Shown: one piece after another, positions 1 through 6,926 of the stretch
Numbering within the stretch: position 1 is the first letter of the stretch
Layout of the letters: each line of letters opens with the position of its first letter
DNA from: a virus
IMG/VR virus record: IMGVR_UViG_3300003178_000025
Coordinates: 1 to 30,323 of that record
Strand: one strand, 5' to 3'
DNA: 30,323 nt
The notes under the pieces: model-generated
What the model saw: only the letters and a program-made list of their open reading frames with translations
Databases searched by the model: none
Told to the model about the DNA's origin: nothing
Program-made: the position numbers and the translations under genes

Positions 1-225
1 GGCCGGATCCGCTTGTGGTGAACCGGTCGCGGTGGCCGTGCCCGTGACGACGCCCGTACCAGATCCGGTTGCAGGATCAGATTGCGGAGCACCGGAAACG
101 CCGACGATACGGACCGCCGAGCCGGCGCCAGTGCCCGAGTCGGCTTGCGGAGAACCGGAGGCAGTGACCGCGCCGCCGGCGGAAAGCGTTGAAGCGGCCG
201 CCGCTTGTGACAGCCAGAAAAACAT
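1..225 (-). CDS. Partial repeat-containing virion-associated protein (C terminus off the window)
   Basis: The first 75 codons of a leftward gene are visible, starting at ATG 225 in a TGATG overlap with the stop of the gene before it. After a short hydrophobic start (MFFWLSQAAAA) the protein is low-complexity, rich in Gly, Ala, Ser and Thr. It contains three copies of a G-(S/A)-P-Q-(A/S)-D box 21 to 23 residues apart, and the DNA repeats with the same 63- to 69-base period. Position at the end of the structural gene run suggests a tail, fibre or surface protein; this is inference from context only. I do not recognise a family. Confidence 0.65.
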   Translation of the reverse strand, partial: MFFWLSQAAAASTLSAGGAVTASGSPQADSGTGAGSAVRIVGVSGAPQSDPATGSGTGVVTGTATATGSPQADPA

Positions 226-572
226 CAGGGGCTATCCACCGACCAGTTGAATGCCTTTGCTGTCCCTGCCGTCTGATTGATGCTCAAAAGGTATTGGTGC
301 TCCGAATGGATCGGCGGCAGCTCGATGATCGGCGTCTCCTGCGAGTCCTGATAGACAAACGACGCCTGATAGACGATCCCGGCGACTGCGCCAACGGCGA
401 TTGTCTCGGTGGGTAACACCTTTTTGCGGATTGTGAGCGTCACCTCGTCGCCGTCAGCCATGTTGGAGAGATTGATCGCGGCGTGATAGTACCCCGCCGT
501 AGTCTGGCTCGTGATTTGCTCATCTGTGCCGATTGCGGCCGGTGTGATTGCGCCACTTGCTATGACTGCCAT
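225..572 (-). CDS. Hypothetical small virion protein
   Basis: A 115-residue protein starting at ATG 572, which overlaps the previous stop as TGATG; a TTG lies one codon upstream but the coupled ATG is preferred. It reads as a beta-rich domain (segment ADGDEVTLTIRKKVLP, then alternating hydrophobic stretches) with no signal peptide or membrane segment. The phrase DGDEVTL resembles DGDEVYLF in the second domain of the neighbour at 572-1417, so the two may share a fold. It is probably a structural or fibre-associated protein, inferred from location. No catalytic motif is seen. Confidence 0.7.
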   Translation of the reverse strand: MAVIASGAITPAAIGTDEQITSQTTAGYYHAAINLSNMADGDEVTLTIRKKVLPTETIAVGAVAGIVYQASFVYQDSQETPIIELPPIHSEHQYLLSINQTAGTAKAFNWSVDSP

Positions 573-1417
573 CAATATTCTCCAGCGTTATACATCGACC
601 ACATGCAGGTCAACGTGTATGCCGTGTGCGCAACAATATTGTCGGATTGCGCGCGCACCGCGAGACGAGATCCGGCAGGTACGCGCGTCTTGATACGCCA
701 GACACACGGATCAGGGTAATCGTCCCAGCTTGCAAGATATGCCATAGACGGCTCGCCGATGGCAACCTCTGATCCGGCGGCGCCGATGCCAAGCTGGAAG
801 ATGCAGTTTTCCGCACCTTCGCCGCCGGTTCTTCCCTCTGTAGAAACAAAAAGATACACCTCGTCCCCGTCTTTTGCAGTAGCGGATGACAACTGCGACC
901 ACGCCCCCCATGAATTGTCTGCTGTCGGCAGGGTAATCGAGTCGGTTGCAGTAACATCACTACCGCCAGACACATAGGTGGAATCTGCCAGATATCCGTT
1001 GCCAATACCGCGCTCATGCCACGTCTCGGCGCTCATGTAATAGATCTGCCAGTCCTGATCGGAGCCGGCTTGTACGGCGACACGCGCACCGCGAGGGATC
1101 CTGCAAGGGATCGTCTGGAAGGCTGCGCCGGGCACCGCGTTGAACGAAATTCCCTCTACGATGATCCGCTCAGATCCAGCCGCGCCGATACCGATGTTCA
1201 CATGACACCGGCGAGATGTGGCGATCTGCGGCTTCCACCCGAGCTTGATCATGTTCGTGTCTGCATGGTTCGCCGCGATCAGCTCGACCCAGCTACCAAA
1301 AACTCCGTTGGTTGCCGATGCGCCAGTGGCAACCTCCGTGCCTTGCGTCGTCGCCAGATCCACACCACCACCTTCCGGCATATGGGCGATTCCGGCCAGA
1401 AGGTCTAGGCGGCTCAC
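572..1417 (-). CDS. Two-domain repetitive virion protein (internal duplication)
   Basis: A 281-residue protein with two similar halves. The box GIGAAGSE occurs at residues 76-83 and again at 210-217, and IPRGARVAVQAGSDQ (107-121) matches VPAGSRLAVRAQSDN (246-260), so a beta-rich domain of roughly 130 residues is duplicated. The start is GTG 1417, preceded by GGAG about 8 bases upstream and overlapping the previous stop as GTGA. It lies among structural genes downstream of the capsid gene, which suggests a decoration, fibre or adhesin-type protein; that role is inference. No enzyme motif is visible. Confidence 0.75.
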   Translation of the reverse strand: MSRLDLLAGIAHMPEGGGVDLATTQGTEVATGASATNGVFGSWVELIAANHADTNMIKLGWKPQIATSRRCHVNIGIGAAGSERIIVEGISFNAVPGAAFQTIPCRIPRGARVAVQAGSDQDWQIYYMSAETWHERGIGNGYLADSTYVSGGSDVTATDSITLPTADNSWGAWSQLSSATAKDGDEVYLFVSTEGRTGGEGAENCIFQLGIGAAGSEVAIGEPSMAYLASWDDYPDPCVWRIKTRVPAGSRLAVRAQSDNIVAHTAYTLTCMWSMYNAGEY

Positions 1418-1842
1418 GTCCGAATCTCCACCGCGCGGCCAGCCGCGATCAGCCCTTGCGCTTCGAGATAAGCGAGGCCATCGATGATCCGTTGCGAGTC
1501 AAGATGAACCTCTTGCGCCGTCCACAGACGCTCAAAAAAGCCCTTGAGTGTGATCTGCACATTTTGGTCTGCCGAATTGTCCCGCGCATTGATGATCGCG
1601 CCTAGTTCGGCATCAGTGAAGCGATCAAAAAAAGCCTGCACCGAAATCGGCGCACGCGGAATCGGCAAAATGTCGAATGCCAGTGTTGCAGGATTCCACT
1701 GAAAGCCGGGTTGACGTGGGTCGAAACTGAAAGGCCCGGCGGCGGCGAGGCCCTTGGCGCTCAGATCGGCGTCTGGCGCAACGGTCTGGCCGATACTGAC
1801 CAGTGCGCCATCGGCGGTTCGATATACGGCATACCAAGCCAT
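1414..1842 (-). CDS. Hypothetical tail-region protein
   Basis: A 142-residue protein starting at ATG 1842 behind GGAGGGCGTC. The N-terminal half begins WYAVYRTADGALVSIG, a beta-strand pattern seen at the start of many small phage tail-region proteins. The C-terminal half is helical (FFDRFTDAELGAIINA, then VHLDSQRIIDGLAYLEAQGLIAAGRA) and resembles small proteins often encoded beside tail-fibre genes. I cannot give it a named function. It overlaps the next gene by four bases, so the two are probably translationally coupled. Confidence 0.7.
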   Translation of the reverse strand: MAWYAVYRTADGALVSIGQTVAPDADLSAKGLAAAGPFSFDPRQPGFQWNPATLAFDILPIPRAPISVQAFFDRFTDAELGAIINARDNSADQNVQITLKGFFERLWTAQEVHLDSQRIIDGLAYLEAQGLIAAGRAVEIRT

Positions 1843-1854
1843 GACGCCCTCCGT

Positions 1855-2157
1855 TTACGCCGAAGCATTGTAGGTAAACGAAGACAACTCCACAGTATCG
1901 CCAGCAGAGATAGTCAGAGACGACATCTCAATGTCACCGCCACCACCGGTGACAGTGGCCGTCCCACGGAAAACCTCGGTGTTGTCGCGGTCTTCGACGG
2001 TGAAATGATCTACCGTGCCACCGGCAGCATTGGTGTCTTGCAACGGCGTGCCGTTGATCGACATTGCACCGGAGGAATTGGTCGTGCCCGCATCGACGGC
2101 GCTCGAAACGGCAGAGCAAAGACTGTTACGGGTCGCGGTTGAATGGGTCAGTGCCAT
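1855..2157 (-). CDS. Small phage structural-type protein (LTHST family start)
   Basis: A 100-residue protein starting at ATG 2157 with AGAGAGGT about 8 bases upstream. The start MALTHSTATRNSLCSAV and the Gly/Thr/Ser-rich beta segments after it (TVEDRDNTEVFRGTATVTGGGG) recall a widespread small protein found near tail genes of environmental phages, which usually begins LTHSTAxRNAL and has no assigned role. Its start overlaps the upstream gene by 32 bases. Structural role is inferred from location. Confidence 0.7.
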   Translation of the reverse strand: MALTHSTATRNSLCSAVSSAVDAGTTNSSGAMSINGTPLQDTNAAGGTVDHFTVEDRDNTEVFRGTATVTGGGGDIEMSSLTISAGDTVELSSFTYNASA

Positions 2158-2338
2158 TGGCTTGTACCTCTCTCAGTTTGTCTCGCATCCGGATCAGCAC
2201 GTCCCGTACATCGTCCTCGGAAAGAACTTGAATGAACTCGTCTGTGATGGACGCCAAATCGTCGATCTTCACCTTGCCATCGGCGCCGCGAACGACGCCG
2301 ATCAGCTTCGGCATCACATCAGAAGCGGCGACATCCAT
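2126..2338 (-). CDS. Hypothetical small protein downstream of capsid gene
   Basis: A 70-residue, mainly helical, charged protein. ATG 2338 overlaps the stop of the gene before it as TGATG; a GTG one codon earlier is possible. The segment ASITDEFIQVLSEDDVRDVLIRMRDKLREV is a likely amphipathic helical pair. The spacing and order suggest a minor head-connector or assembly protein, but there is no recognised motif. Confidence 0.65.
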   Translation of the reverse strand: MDVAASDVMPKLIGVVRGADGKVKIDDLASITDEFIQVLSEDDVRDVLIRMRDKLREVQANGTDPFNRDP

Positions 2339-2676
2339 CACTCGCCCACTACGACGCCATCATCCGGCGACGCTTGGCCGGCCTCTTCTTCCGGCGCATC
2401 TTTTTCCTCGGTTTCTTCGTCTCGCACGTCATCGACTTCCTCCTTGGGGCCGGGCTTCTTGACGACCTTTACCTCCACGTCAGCGTCTTCGTAGGCTTCG
2501 ACCAACTTCGGGTACTCGCCCACCACGACACACACATCGCACGGTTCGACCTCGCCGGCCCAACGATCCGGGTTGCGGTGCAGTACACGCGCAACATCAC
2601 GCTTCGGAGCGGCAGCCTTGCCGGCATTGATCGCGGCCTCGACATTCTGACGATAGATAATAACGGTTCGGCTCAT
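2338..2676 (-). CDS. Hypothetical protein with acidic C-terminal tail
   Basis: A 112-residue protein starting at ATG 2676 with AGGGAGATCC upstream. The first 75 residues are mixed alpha/beta. From about residue 80 the chain becomes a Glu/Asp-rich tail (EEVDDVRDEETEEKDAPEEE). It is the first gene after the capsid terminator, so its expression may depend on read-through or a separate start. Possible roles include a head-completion or accessory head protein; no family is recognised. Confidence 0.7.
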   Translation of the reverse strand: MSRTVIIYRQNVEAAINAGKAAAPKRDVARVLHRNPDRWAGEVEPCDVCVVVGEYPKLVEAYEDADVEVKVVKKPGPKEEVDDVRDEETEEKDAPEEEAGQASPDDGVVVGE

Positions 2677-2708
2677 GACAAAGGATCTCCCTTATCGAAC
2701 GAAAAGAA

Positions 2709-2730
2709 GGGCCGAGCTTGCGCCCGGCCC
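2709..2730 (-). terminator. Rho-independent terminator after the major capsid gene
   Basis: GGGCCG at 2709-2714 pairs with CGGCCC at 2725-2730, with a further GC/GC pair inside around a TTGC loop. Read leftward it is followed at once by a T-rich run (TTCTTTTC, 2708-2701). It sits 11 bases past the capsid stop codon and would limit transcription into the small genes to the left. Confidence 0.7.
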
Positions 2731-2740
2731 ATTTTACGGA

Positions 2741-3709
2741 TTACTGGGTGTTGACCATCACGCCGGCGGCGGACTTGACATCGGAAGCGGCCAGAGTCCA
2801 GTTGGCACCGGTGGCAACGGCGGCATCGGCCGGGTTGGCCCCGCCATTGGTGATGTCCCACGCAAACCCGCGAATCCGCAGATTGAAGGCGTATTCGCCT
2901 TGTACGCGAATCATCAGGTTTTCGTTGCCGGTGACCGGTTCCGCGAGGATCTCCCGTTCCTCGGACTCGACCACGGACACGGCGTTCTCAACGAGGCCGA
3001 GACAGTGGTAGGTGTCCGGGGTTCCAGCGGTGATCAGATCCGGCGAATCGGTCACGATGACCGGACGGTTGAAGGTGGCGACGTTGCCGGTGTAGATGGT
3101 GACGCCTGCGACCTCGACGATCTTGTCGGCGACGGCTTGCTTGACCAGATCGAAGTATTGCTTCGAGTGCATCACGAAGGCCACGATCCGGTTGGAAGCG
3201 TCGCCGAGCTTCGCCATGCCGTCGATCAGAGCGGTGTGGTTCACGGTGCCGGCGGTGCCATCATGAACGAGCGATGCCTGACCGCCAATGGCAGCGGTGG
3301 TGCCGGCAACGAGCGTGTTCACGTAGTCGATGGCGACCGCTTGACCGATCTGCTCACCGAGGATGAAGGACAGTTCACGCGGATCGCGGGAAATCTTGCG
3401 GAACGAATCCATCGTGTTTGCGATCGGACCGATCTTCCGGTTGAGCTTGACCGACACGAACTCGCCGGCGGTCAGCGGGTTGTCGGCGGCGGCGGCCGTG
3501 GAAGTCACATCGCGGCGCGACACGAGGCCGGAAATGGACTTGAAGAACGCTTCTTGCTCGAACTGGCCCTTCATGCTCTCGGTGGACAGCACGATGGCGT
3601 TGTTCGACGCGCCATTGAAAACGTTGGCGTTCTGTTCGAGAGCTTCGATGTAGCCCCCGTAGAACTGCTCTTCGTAGATTTTGAAATCGGCAAGAGTACC
3701 TGCGGCCAT
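2741..3709 (-). CDS. Major capsid protein
   Basis: A 322-residue protein that is most likely the major capsid subunit. Support is positional and structural. It directly follows the scaffold gene in the standard portal, head-morphogenesis, scaffold, capsid order. It is followed by a terminator, and its length is right for a capsid protein of HK97-like or related fold. Its middle contains a pattern common to such proteins: HSKQYFDLVKQAVADKIV, then a segment on the alternative surface conformation (RPVIVTDSPDL), then a beta-rich C terminus (EYAFNLRIRGFAWD). The start is ATG 3709 behind GAGGT. The fold assignment is inference; a fold search would settle it. Confidence 0.85.
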   Translation of the reverse strand: MAAGTLADFKIYEEQFYGGYIEALEQNANVFNGASNNAIVLSTESMKGQFEQEAFFKSISGLVSRRDVTSTAAAADNPLTAGEFVSVKLNRKIGPIANTMDSFRKISRDPRELSFILGEQIGQAVAIDYVNTLVAGTTAAIGGQASLVHDGTAGTVNHTALIDGMAKLGDASNRIVAFVMHSKQYFDLVKQAVADKIVEVAGVTIYTGNVATFNRPVIVTDSPDLITAGTPDTYHCLGLVENAVSVVESEEREILAEPVTGNENLMIRVQGEYAFNLRIRGFAWDITNGGANPADAAVATGANWTLAASDVKSAAGVMVNTQ

Positions 3710-3720
3710 GACGGATTACC

Positions 3721-4494
3721 TCACGAGTTAAGGGACGTGGGCAGTTTCAAATACGCCTCCATCCCATGTTCTTCGATAAACGCGCTCTTTTCCGCCGGAG
3801 TTTTCAGTTCCGACCGAGCACGGACCTTTGTAGCGGTTCCCCCGCTGTTACCGGAGGCACCACCAGCAGATCCCCCGCCAGAGTTGCCTTTGAACAAATG
3901 CGGAGCGTTACTCCGCAAATCCTCCAGCCATTCGGAAATGGTCAGAGGAGAAACACCGTCTTTACCATAGACGACATCGCCGTCCTTGTCTACAGCCTTG
4001 ACCTCGCCGTCCACCACCTTGAACAACATCGAAGCGCGGAGCTTGATGTCTTCGAGCGCGGTATCCACGGCGCCGGCCTCGGCAGCGGCCTTGGAAACAG
4101 AGTCCCCGATCAGAAGTTCGCCGAGCCGCTTGTCGCGTTCGGCCACCATCTGTTCGTACTCGGAGAGCTTGCGTTTGTTTTCCTCGGTGAAACGCTGCAA
4201 CCGTTTCTGGACCTCGGATTCGATGACTTCCTCGGGGGGCGTCTGCTTCTCGAACTGTTCCGCCTTTTCCAGAAGTTCTTGGTACTTCTCCGGGTCGATG
4301 TCCGCGTAATTGCGCAGCTTTTGCTTGTACTCCTTGACGGCTTGACGTTCTTTCTGGAGCGCGGACTTGAGGCCGGCCACGTCGGGAAAACCTCCCTCCA
4401 CGTCCAGCACATACCCGTCGTCAGATTCGACATAGAAATCACGAAGGTTCTCATCGACAGATTCGATGTCTTCGACTTTCGGCGGTAAAGGCAT
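3721..4494 (-). CDS. Capsid assembly scaffolding protein
   Basis: A 257-residue, highly charged protein just upstream of the capsid gene. Residues about 40-130 form a long coiled coil rich in Glu, Lys and Gln (KSALQKERQAVKEYKQKL to YEQMVAERDKRLGEL). This is followed by an Ala-rich helix, a Gly/Ser linker (about 205-222) and a short basic-to-acidic C terminus. This is the layout of phage scaffolding proteins, which direct capsid assembly and then leave the prohead. The start ATG 4494 has a strong site, GAGGAGGGGCAAG. Family membership (for example DUF4355 or Gp20-like) cannot be decided here. Confidence 0.8.
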   Translation of the reverse strand: MPLPPKVEDIESVDENLRDFYVESDDGYVLDVEGGFPDVAGLKSALQKERQAVKEYKQKLRNYADIDPEKYQELLEKAEQFEKQTPPEEVIESEVQKRLQRFTEENKRKLSEYEQMVAERDKRLGELLIGDSVSKAAAEAGAVDTALEDIKLRASMLFKVVDGEVKAVDKDGDVVYGKDGVSPLTISEWLEDLRSNAPHLFKGNSGGGSAGGASGNSGGTATKVRARSELKTPAEKSAFIEEHGMEAYLKLPTSLNS

Positions 4495-4554
4495 CTTGCC
4501 CCTCCTCGGTTTGTTGTTGAACAGAAAACGATTTTTGGCTGTTCGGTCGATAGT

Positions 4555-5142
4555 TTAGGCGCGTTCCCGCAGTTGTGCAAGGGTCAACGGCCGGCCGGAC
4601 GCCGGGTCCACCATGTCGCGCAACGATGCCTTGCCGGAAGACCATAGCTCGAACCTACCTTTGCCGAGCACTTCCCGTTGCACGGTTTCCGGCTGGCGCT
4701 TTAGCCACTGCTCATAGGTCAGATCCTCCGGCACGAGGCCATCCATCGACGCTCGTACAGACGGCGGCGGCTCGGGCACGTCCGACCGGGAAAGCTCGGC
4801 CCACGACTTGAGGACAGCCGACAAAATCGTCCGGCAGTTCCAGTGCCACGGCGGTCGGCCGGGGAACGGAATGTTGGTCGGCGTGCCCGGCATCGGATCG
4901 CCGTCAGTTGTCCACGCGAAACCGGACCGGGACCGGCAGATCGGCGACGTGCGCGTGTCCAGAGTCACCACTGCCTTCAGCCCCTTGATGAACTTGCTAT
5001 TGCGCTTGAACGACCGCATCCGTGCCTCATTCGCCACGGCCATGACGGACGTGCGTGCCAACGCCCGCGCGTCGCGGTACGACCGGGCGATGCCCAGTTC
5101 GTTCACGTCCTTGGCGATTTGCTGTGGAGTGCGGTCCACCAC
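4555..5142 (-). CDS. Phage head-morphogenesis protein, C-terminal part (Mu F / SPP1 gp7-like)
   Basis: A 195-residue reading frame that carries the diagnostic part of the minor head protein family: RALARTSVMAVANEARM, then LDTRTSPICRSRSG with its conserved Asp/Thr and Cys, and HWNCRT. These form the region typical of SPP1 gp7 or Mu gpF C-terminal domains. Such proteins sit inside the prohead next to the portal. The only start is GTG 5142 (or 5139), with no good ribosome site; GAAGG lies too far upstream. The N-terminal half of the same protein is encoded in another frame at 5103-5534. Either translation restarts here, the ribosome shifts, or the gene is broken. Confidence 0.8.
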   Translation of the reverse strand: MVDRTPQQIAKDVNELGIARSYRDARALARTSVMAVANEARMRSFKRNSKFIKGLKAVVTLDTRTSPICRSRSGFAWTTDGDPMPGTPTNIPFPGRPPWHWNCRTILSAVLKSWAELSRSDVPEPPPSVRASMDGLVPEDLTYEQWLKRQPETVQREVLGKGRFELWSSGKASLRDMVDPASGRPLTLAQLRERA

Positions 5143-5534
5143 TCGGCGGACGGTGCGCCTTCAATAATCGCGCGCGACATGACGGAATCGACCATGTCTG
5201 ACGAGAACGGCTGTCTGGCGATGGACACCTTGAGCACGGACGATAGGGCGTTTTCGACGGCGTCGTTCTCTGATACCGCAATCTGCCGCAGCTCTTCGTT
5301 GGTGTACTGACTCATGTTGTCCATGACCGTTTTCGTCACGGTCTTGATACGGGCCAGCAAATCGTTGAGCGCGTACAACCGGTGAATGTCCTTGGTGTCG
5401 GCGATCTCCTTGCGGATCTCTTTCGCCAACAATTTGAAGTCGCGCAAAATCCGGCGCCGCAAGCCCTCGTCATAGCGCAACAGATCCAACGTGCGCAAGA
5501 TCATCGCATCGTCGAACTGTTCGTTTACGGTCAT
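5103..5534 (-). CDS. Phage head-morphogenesis protein, N-terminal part (out of frame with its C-terminal part)
   Basis: A 143-residue, helix-rich frame starting at ATG 5534, overlapping the portal stop as ATGA. Its last conserved piece, SRAIIEGAPSAEWW, is the family box that normally precedes a 25- to 30-residue helix before the QIVRRI-like segment. Here that helix is absent and the frame ends in ALHSKSPRT after only 11 further residues, while the adjacent frame continues with TPQQIAKDVNELGI. The 40-base overlap and the missing helix argue for a small out-of-frame deletion rather than two normal genes. It could also be a sequence error. Confidence 0.7.
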   Translation of the reverse strand: MTVNEQFDDAMILRTLDLLRYDEGLRRRILRDFKLLAKEIRKEIADTKDIHRLYALNDLLARIKTVTKTVMDNMSQYTNEELRQIAVSENDAVENALSSVLKVSIARQPFSSDMVDSVMSRAIIEGAPSAEWWTALHSKSPRT

Positions 5535-6925
5535 TGCTGCACGTCGTCCGTCGTATCAAGCGGCCCGGCTTGCTCCAACGCGGCTTGTTCTTCTTCCTTC
5601 GACCGGCCGGGCGGAATCGTCTCACCGCGCTTGAGAAGATAGAACAGCGTGTCATAGGAGATGCCGCCGGACTGATAAGCGGCGATGTAGCTCATCACCT
5701 CGGCCGCCGACAACCGCAAATCGACGTAGTCCGTGTTCAACGTGACCGTTGCAGAAATGTCGTCCACCGTACCGCCAGCTTGAGCCCACCACATCGCCCA
5801 TCGCACGCAATTCGACAACGCCGACGCGATATTCATGGCGATACCGGACAACACGGAAACATCCCCGGCTTGAGCAATTCGCGCAGTCTCGGCCGCTTCG
5901 ACGCCCTTGCGCGGCGGTTCGAGAATCTTGGCGCCGATACGGGCCATCGCGTTTTCCTTGCGCGCCATTGCGTTCTCAAGCGACGACAGCCCGGAGCCGG
6001 TGAACTCCAGATACCCGGTACGGGCGTCTGGATGGTCGGTGACCCATGCTCGTTGCGAACCAATCACCATCGGGTTGTCCTCGTCGAACTGGAACCCGGC
6101 CGCCCACGGGGTAGGCAGCCCGGTGTAGTGCAAGCCGTGCTCAAGGTCGGCAGAGTTCATGTAGTGCGAATTGTTGATCTCGATCAAGTCTAGAAGCGGC
6201 GGAAGGTCAGGAGAGGCAGCCGACGAATCGGGGCCGACAAACTGGAACGGGATGAAGTCCAACCGTTCGCCAACCCGTTGCGGAAATGTCTCCTCGGACA
6301 TATTGCCTTCCTCGTCATACAACCGCACCCGGTACACGGCCGGGCCGCCGTCCTCGGAGAACAAGTCCAGAACGCGGTACTGCTTGACAGTGTCAGCCTC
6401 GAACTCGTCGTTGTCCGGGCTTGCGATCTGTTCGACCAACACGACCATCGTCAATGTCTGTTGCCCGTTGATGATCTCCACTCGCCAGTTGATGATTTCC
6501 TCGGCCGTATAACCAACGAGAACCGGCCGCTGGTAGTTGTCGTTCCAGTCGGTGAGTACGCCGTACCGACCGACAGTGACCACTTCGGACACGATTTGCT
6601 TGGCGAACGCGTCGATGTCGTTGCCAGCCAGATCGACGTTCTGGAATACCGGGTCTTCGGTCGTGTCCTCGTCGTCCACTGTCACAGTAACGGGTTTGCG
6701 CATGACCGCGCCAACAAGCGCCTTCACTGTTCGACCGGTGGCGCCGTAGAACATGGCGCGTTTCTTGTACGCCTCGTATTCGTCCGGCTCCTGCCCGCCG
6801 AGCTTCGGCAGGTATTTCTCGCCGGCCTTCTTGACCGCCTCGGATCCGGCGGCAAAATCCCGGCACTTTTGCCACCGCGTCCGATTGGCGTCGTAGTCTT
6901 TGTGCGTCGTGGTCACTTCAGCCAT
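5531..6925 (-). CDS. Portal protein (DUF4055-type)
   Basis: A 464-residue protein placed directly after the large terminase. It has the features of DUF4055 phage portal-like proteins: an N-terminal helical domain with KKRAMFYGATGRTVKALVGAVMRKP, then FAKQIVSEVVTVGRYGVLTDW, a wing segment (YRVLDLFSEDGG, VGERLDFIPFQFVG), and the helical stem region with GFQFDEDNPMVIG and LENAMARKENAMARIGAKIL. A Gln/Glu-rich C terminus follows. Portals form the twelve-subunit ring through which DNA enters and leaves the head. The start is ATG 6925 behind GGAGGGATTGTGAC, one base after the terminase stop. Confidence 0.88.
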   Translation of the reverse strand: MAEVTTTHKDYDANRTRWQKCRDFAAGSEAVKKAGEKYLPKLGGQEPDEYEAYKKRAMFYGATGRTVKALVGAVMRKPVTVTVDDEDTTEDPVFQNVDLAGNDIDAFAKQIVSEVVTVGRYGVLTDWNDNYQRPVLVGYTAEEIINWRVEIINGQQTLTMVVLVEQIASPDNDEFEADTVKQYRVLDLFSEDGGPAVYRVRLYDEEGNMSEETFPQRVGERLDFIPFQFVGPDSSAASPDLPPLLDLIEINNSHYMNSADLEHGLHYTGLPTPWAAGFQFDEDNPMVIGSQRAWVTDHPDARTGYLEFTGSGLSSLENAMARKENAMARIGAKILEPPRKGVEAAETARIAQAGDVSVLSGIAMNIASALSNCVRWAMWWAQAGGTVDDISATVTLNTDYVDLRLSAAEVMSYIAAYQSGGISYDTLFYLLKRGETIPPGRSKEEEQAALEQAGPLDTTDDVQQ

Positions 6926-6926
6926 G

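Noticed and set aside
2675-3970. A 431-codon open frame on the plus strand opposite the capsid and scaffold genes
   Set aside because: It is the complement of strongly supported leftward genes, has no ribosome site or family motifs, and long antisense frames are expected at high G+C.
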